A stretch of 5,507 nucleotides of DNA, from the NCBI GenBank assembly GCA_027050975.1, contig JALUAR010000005.1, positions 1-5,507 of the forward strand, in the 5' to 3' direction. The notes under the pieces are model-generated. The model was not told where the DNA came from. It saw nothing but the letters and a program-made list of their open reading frames with translations, and searched no databases. The stretch is from Thermodesulfovibrio sp. (GTDB lineage Bacteria; Nitrospirota; Thermodesulfovibrionia; Thermodesulfovibrionales; JdFR-85). Of the stretch, positions 4,688 through 5,507 are shown in pieces. How positions within the stretch are numbered: the first letter of the stretch is position 1; every line of letters begins with the position of its first letter. A program made the position numbers and the translations under genes.

Positions 4688-5507
4688 TTGAAAAGAGTTG
4701 GCAAGGCGATACTGACAGTATTTTTTCTCTGTCTATTACTCCCATCTCACGTTGTCGGTTCAGGCTGTGAATATCACCGGGTAAAGCGGGTGATTGACGG
4801 TGATACCTTTGTTATTGACAGCGGCGAGAGGGTGAGGCTTCTTGGTGTGGACACACCAGAGAGTGTTGACCCCAGAAGTGAAGTCCAGTGGTTCGCCTTT
4901 GAGGCAAAGCGATTCCTTAAAAAGGCTATAGAGGGTAAAAGGGTCTGCCTCAGGCGCGACAGGGACCTGACGATTGACAGGGACAAATACGGCCGCCTTC
5001 TCCGCTATGTCTACATTAAAAATACCTTCATTAACAGAGAAATAGTCCGTAATGGCTATGGCTTTGTCTTTACACTCCAGCCCTTTCAGTATCTGAAGGA
5101 TTTCCGCTTTCTCCAGAGACAGGCAAGGCAGAACTCTCTCGGCCTTTGGAACGGAAAGGCTTACCTGCGCTGGCTGAAAAACTATATCAAAAACCTTTCT
5201 TTTCTTCAGGGCTGTGCTTCGGCAGGGAGGATTTGCCCCTGGGATGCTGTGCTCTTTACTGGAAAGATCGCGACGGTGCGGTTATTTGTGAGAAAAGTTC
5301 ATGACACAGGAGACAGGGTTTATCTCAACAGTGAGGCTGATTACAGAAATCCCAGAAATTTCGCTGTGGTGATTATCAAGACACCTGCTACAAGGGGTAT
5401 GGATCTGGAAGGGATGTTTTGGGGCAGGACCATTGAGGTCAAAGGAATTATTCGGCAATACAAGAAGCGTGCAGAGATGAGGGTGAAGGGGATTGGAGAT
5501 ATAAAGA
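4688..5507 (+). CDS. Secreted staphylococcal-nuclease-family protein with extra C-terminal domain (3' end outside window)
   Basis: 273 codons are visible with no stop before the window end. Residues 1-26 form a typical signal peptide: basic MKRVGK, the hydrophobic stretch AILTVFFLCLLL (7-18), then a polar region. The cysteine at 27 lacks a proper lipobox (Gly at -3), so ordinary signal peptidase cleavage is more likely than lipidation. The thermonuclease domain spans about 30-155: DGDTF (37-41), VRLLGVDTPE (49-58) and DKYGRLLRYVY (99-109). Asp39, Asp55 and Glu58 match the Ca2+/catalytic acids, and Arg50 and Arg103 match the two catalytic arginines of staphylococcal nuclease (Arg35, Arg87), so it should be active on DNA or RNA outside the cytoplasm. 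A further region (about 185-273, from WDAVLFTGKI) looks beta-rich and may be an OB-type nucleic-acid-binding domain. The start is TTG at 4688: an in-frame stop lies at 4661-4663 and no ATG or GTG precedes the nuclease motifs. The ribosome site is poor (GAAGG at 3 nt), so the start is supported mainly by the signal peptide. Confidence 0.85.
   Translation, partial: MKRVGKAILTVFFLCLLLPSHVVGSGCEYHRVKRVIDGDTFVIDSGERVRLLGVDTPESVDPRSEVQWFAFEAKRFLKKAIEGKRVCLRRDRDLTIDRDKYGRLLRYVYIKNTFINREIVRNGYGFVFTLQPFQYLKDFRFLQRQARQNSLGLWNGKAYLRWLKNYIKNLSFLQGCASAGRICPWDAVLFTGKIATVRLFVRKVHDTGDRVYLNSEADYRNPRNFAVVIIKTPATRGMDLEGMFWGRTIEVKGIIRQYKKRAEMRVKGIGDIK

Noticed and set aside
4368..4691. Plus-strand open frame of 107 codons spanning the pgi 3' end and the inverted-repeat element
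   Set aside because: It overlaps pgi in another frame, its translation is low-complexity (Lys/Arg-rich) then reads through the hairpins, and no ribosome site or family motif supports it.

Overview
The window looks like chromosomal DNA from an anaerobic or microaerophilic bacterium with strong Shine-Dalgarno sites and moderate GC content. A NifU-type Fe-S scaffold, a thiol-redox flavoprotein, a ModA/TupA-like binding protein and a short-form phosphoglucose isomerase together suggest a Nitrospirota- or Thermodesulfobacteriota-like lineage. That placement rests on general resemblance and was not tested. I see no tRNA, rRNA, CRISPR array, transposase or phage gene.

Left part (1-1309, minus strand). 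The first 23 codons of an unrecognised gene (69 to 1) lie downstream of a 75-residue NifU C-terminal-domain protein (371-144). The Shine-Dalgarno site of the first gene is buried in a two-part hairpin (71-120). The NifU-like gene has an extended -10 promoter and an FNR/CRP-type palindrome centred at about -41.5 from the predicted transcription start. Upstream of it, on the same strand, is a 279-residue periplasmic-binding-protein-fold protein with no signal peptide (1309-470).

Middle (1310-4432, plus strand). A divergent intergenic region (1310-1441) carries TATAAT elements on both strands. It separates the binding protein from a two-gene run: a 538-residue AhpF-architecture thiol reductase (two N-terminal thioredoxin folds plus a TrxB-like FAD/NAD(P) core), then, after 30 bp, glucose-6-phosphate isomerase (pgi). 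Their spacing suggests co-transcription.

Right part (4433-5507). The 255-bp gap after pgi holds no convincing gene. It contains a tandem 8-bp repeat and a compact 138-bp element (4490-4627) bounded by a perfect 22-bp inverted repeat, with two further strong hairpins inside. This is the least ordinary structure in the window. A secreted staphylococcal-nuclease-family protein with an extra C-terminal domain then starts at a TTG codon and runs off the window end. It is left open by the window edge, not broken.

The visible functions are housekeeping and redox: Fe-S cluster delivery, thiol reduction and sugar-phosphate isomerisation, with an exported nuclease and a probable cytoplasmic oxyanion-binding protein. 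No canonical factor-independent terminator (GC hairpin plus T-run) was found after any complete gene.
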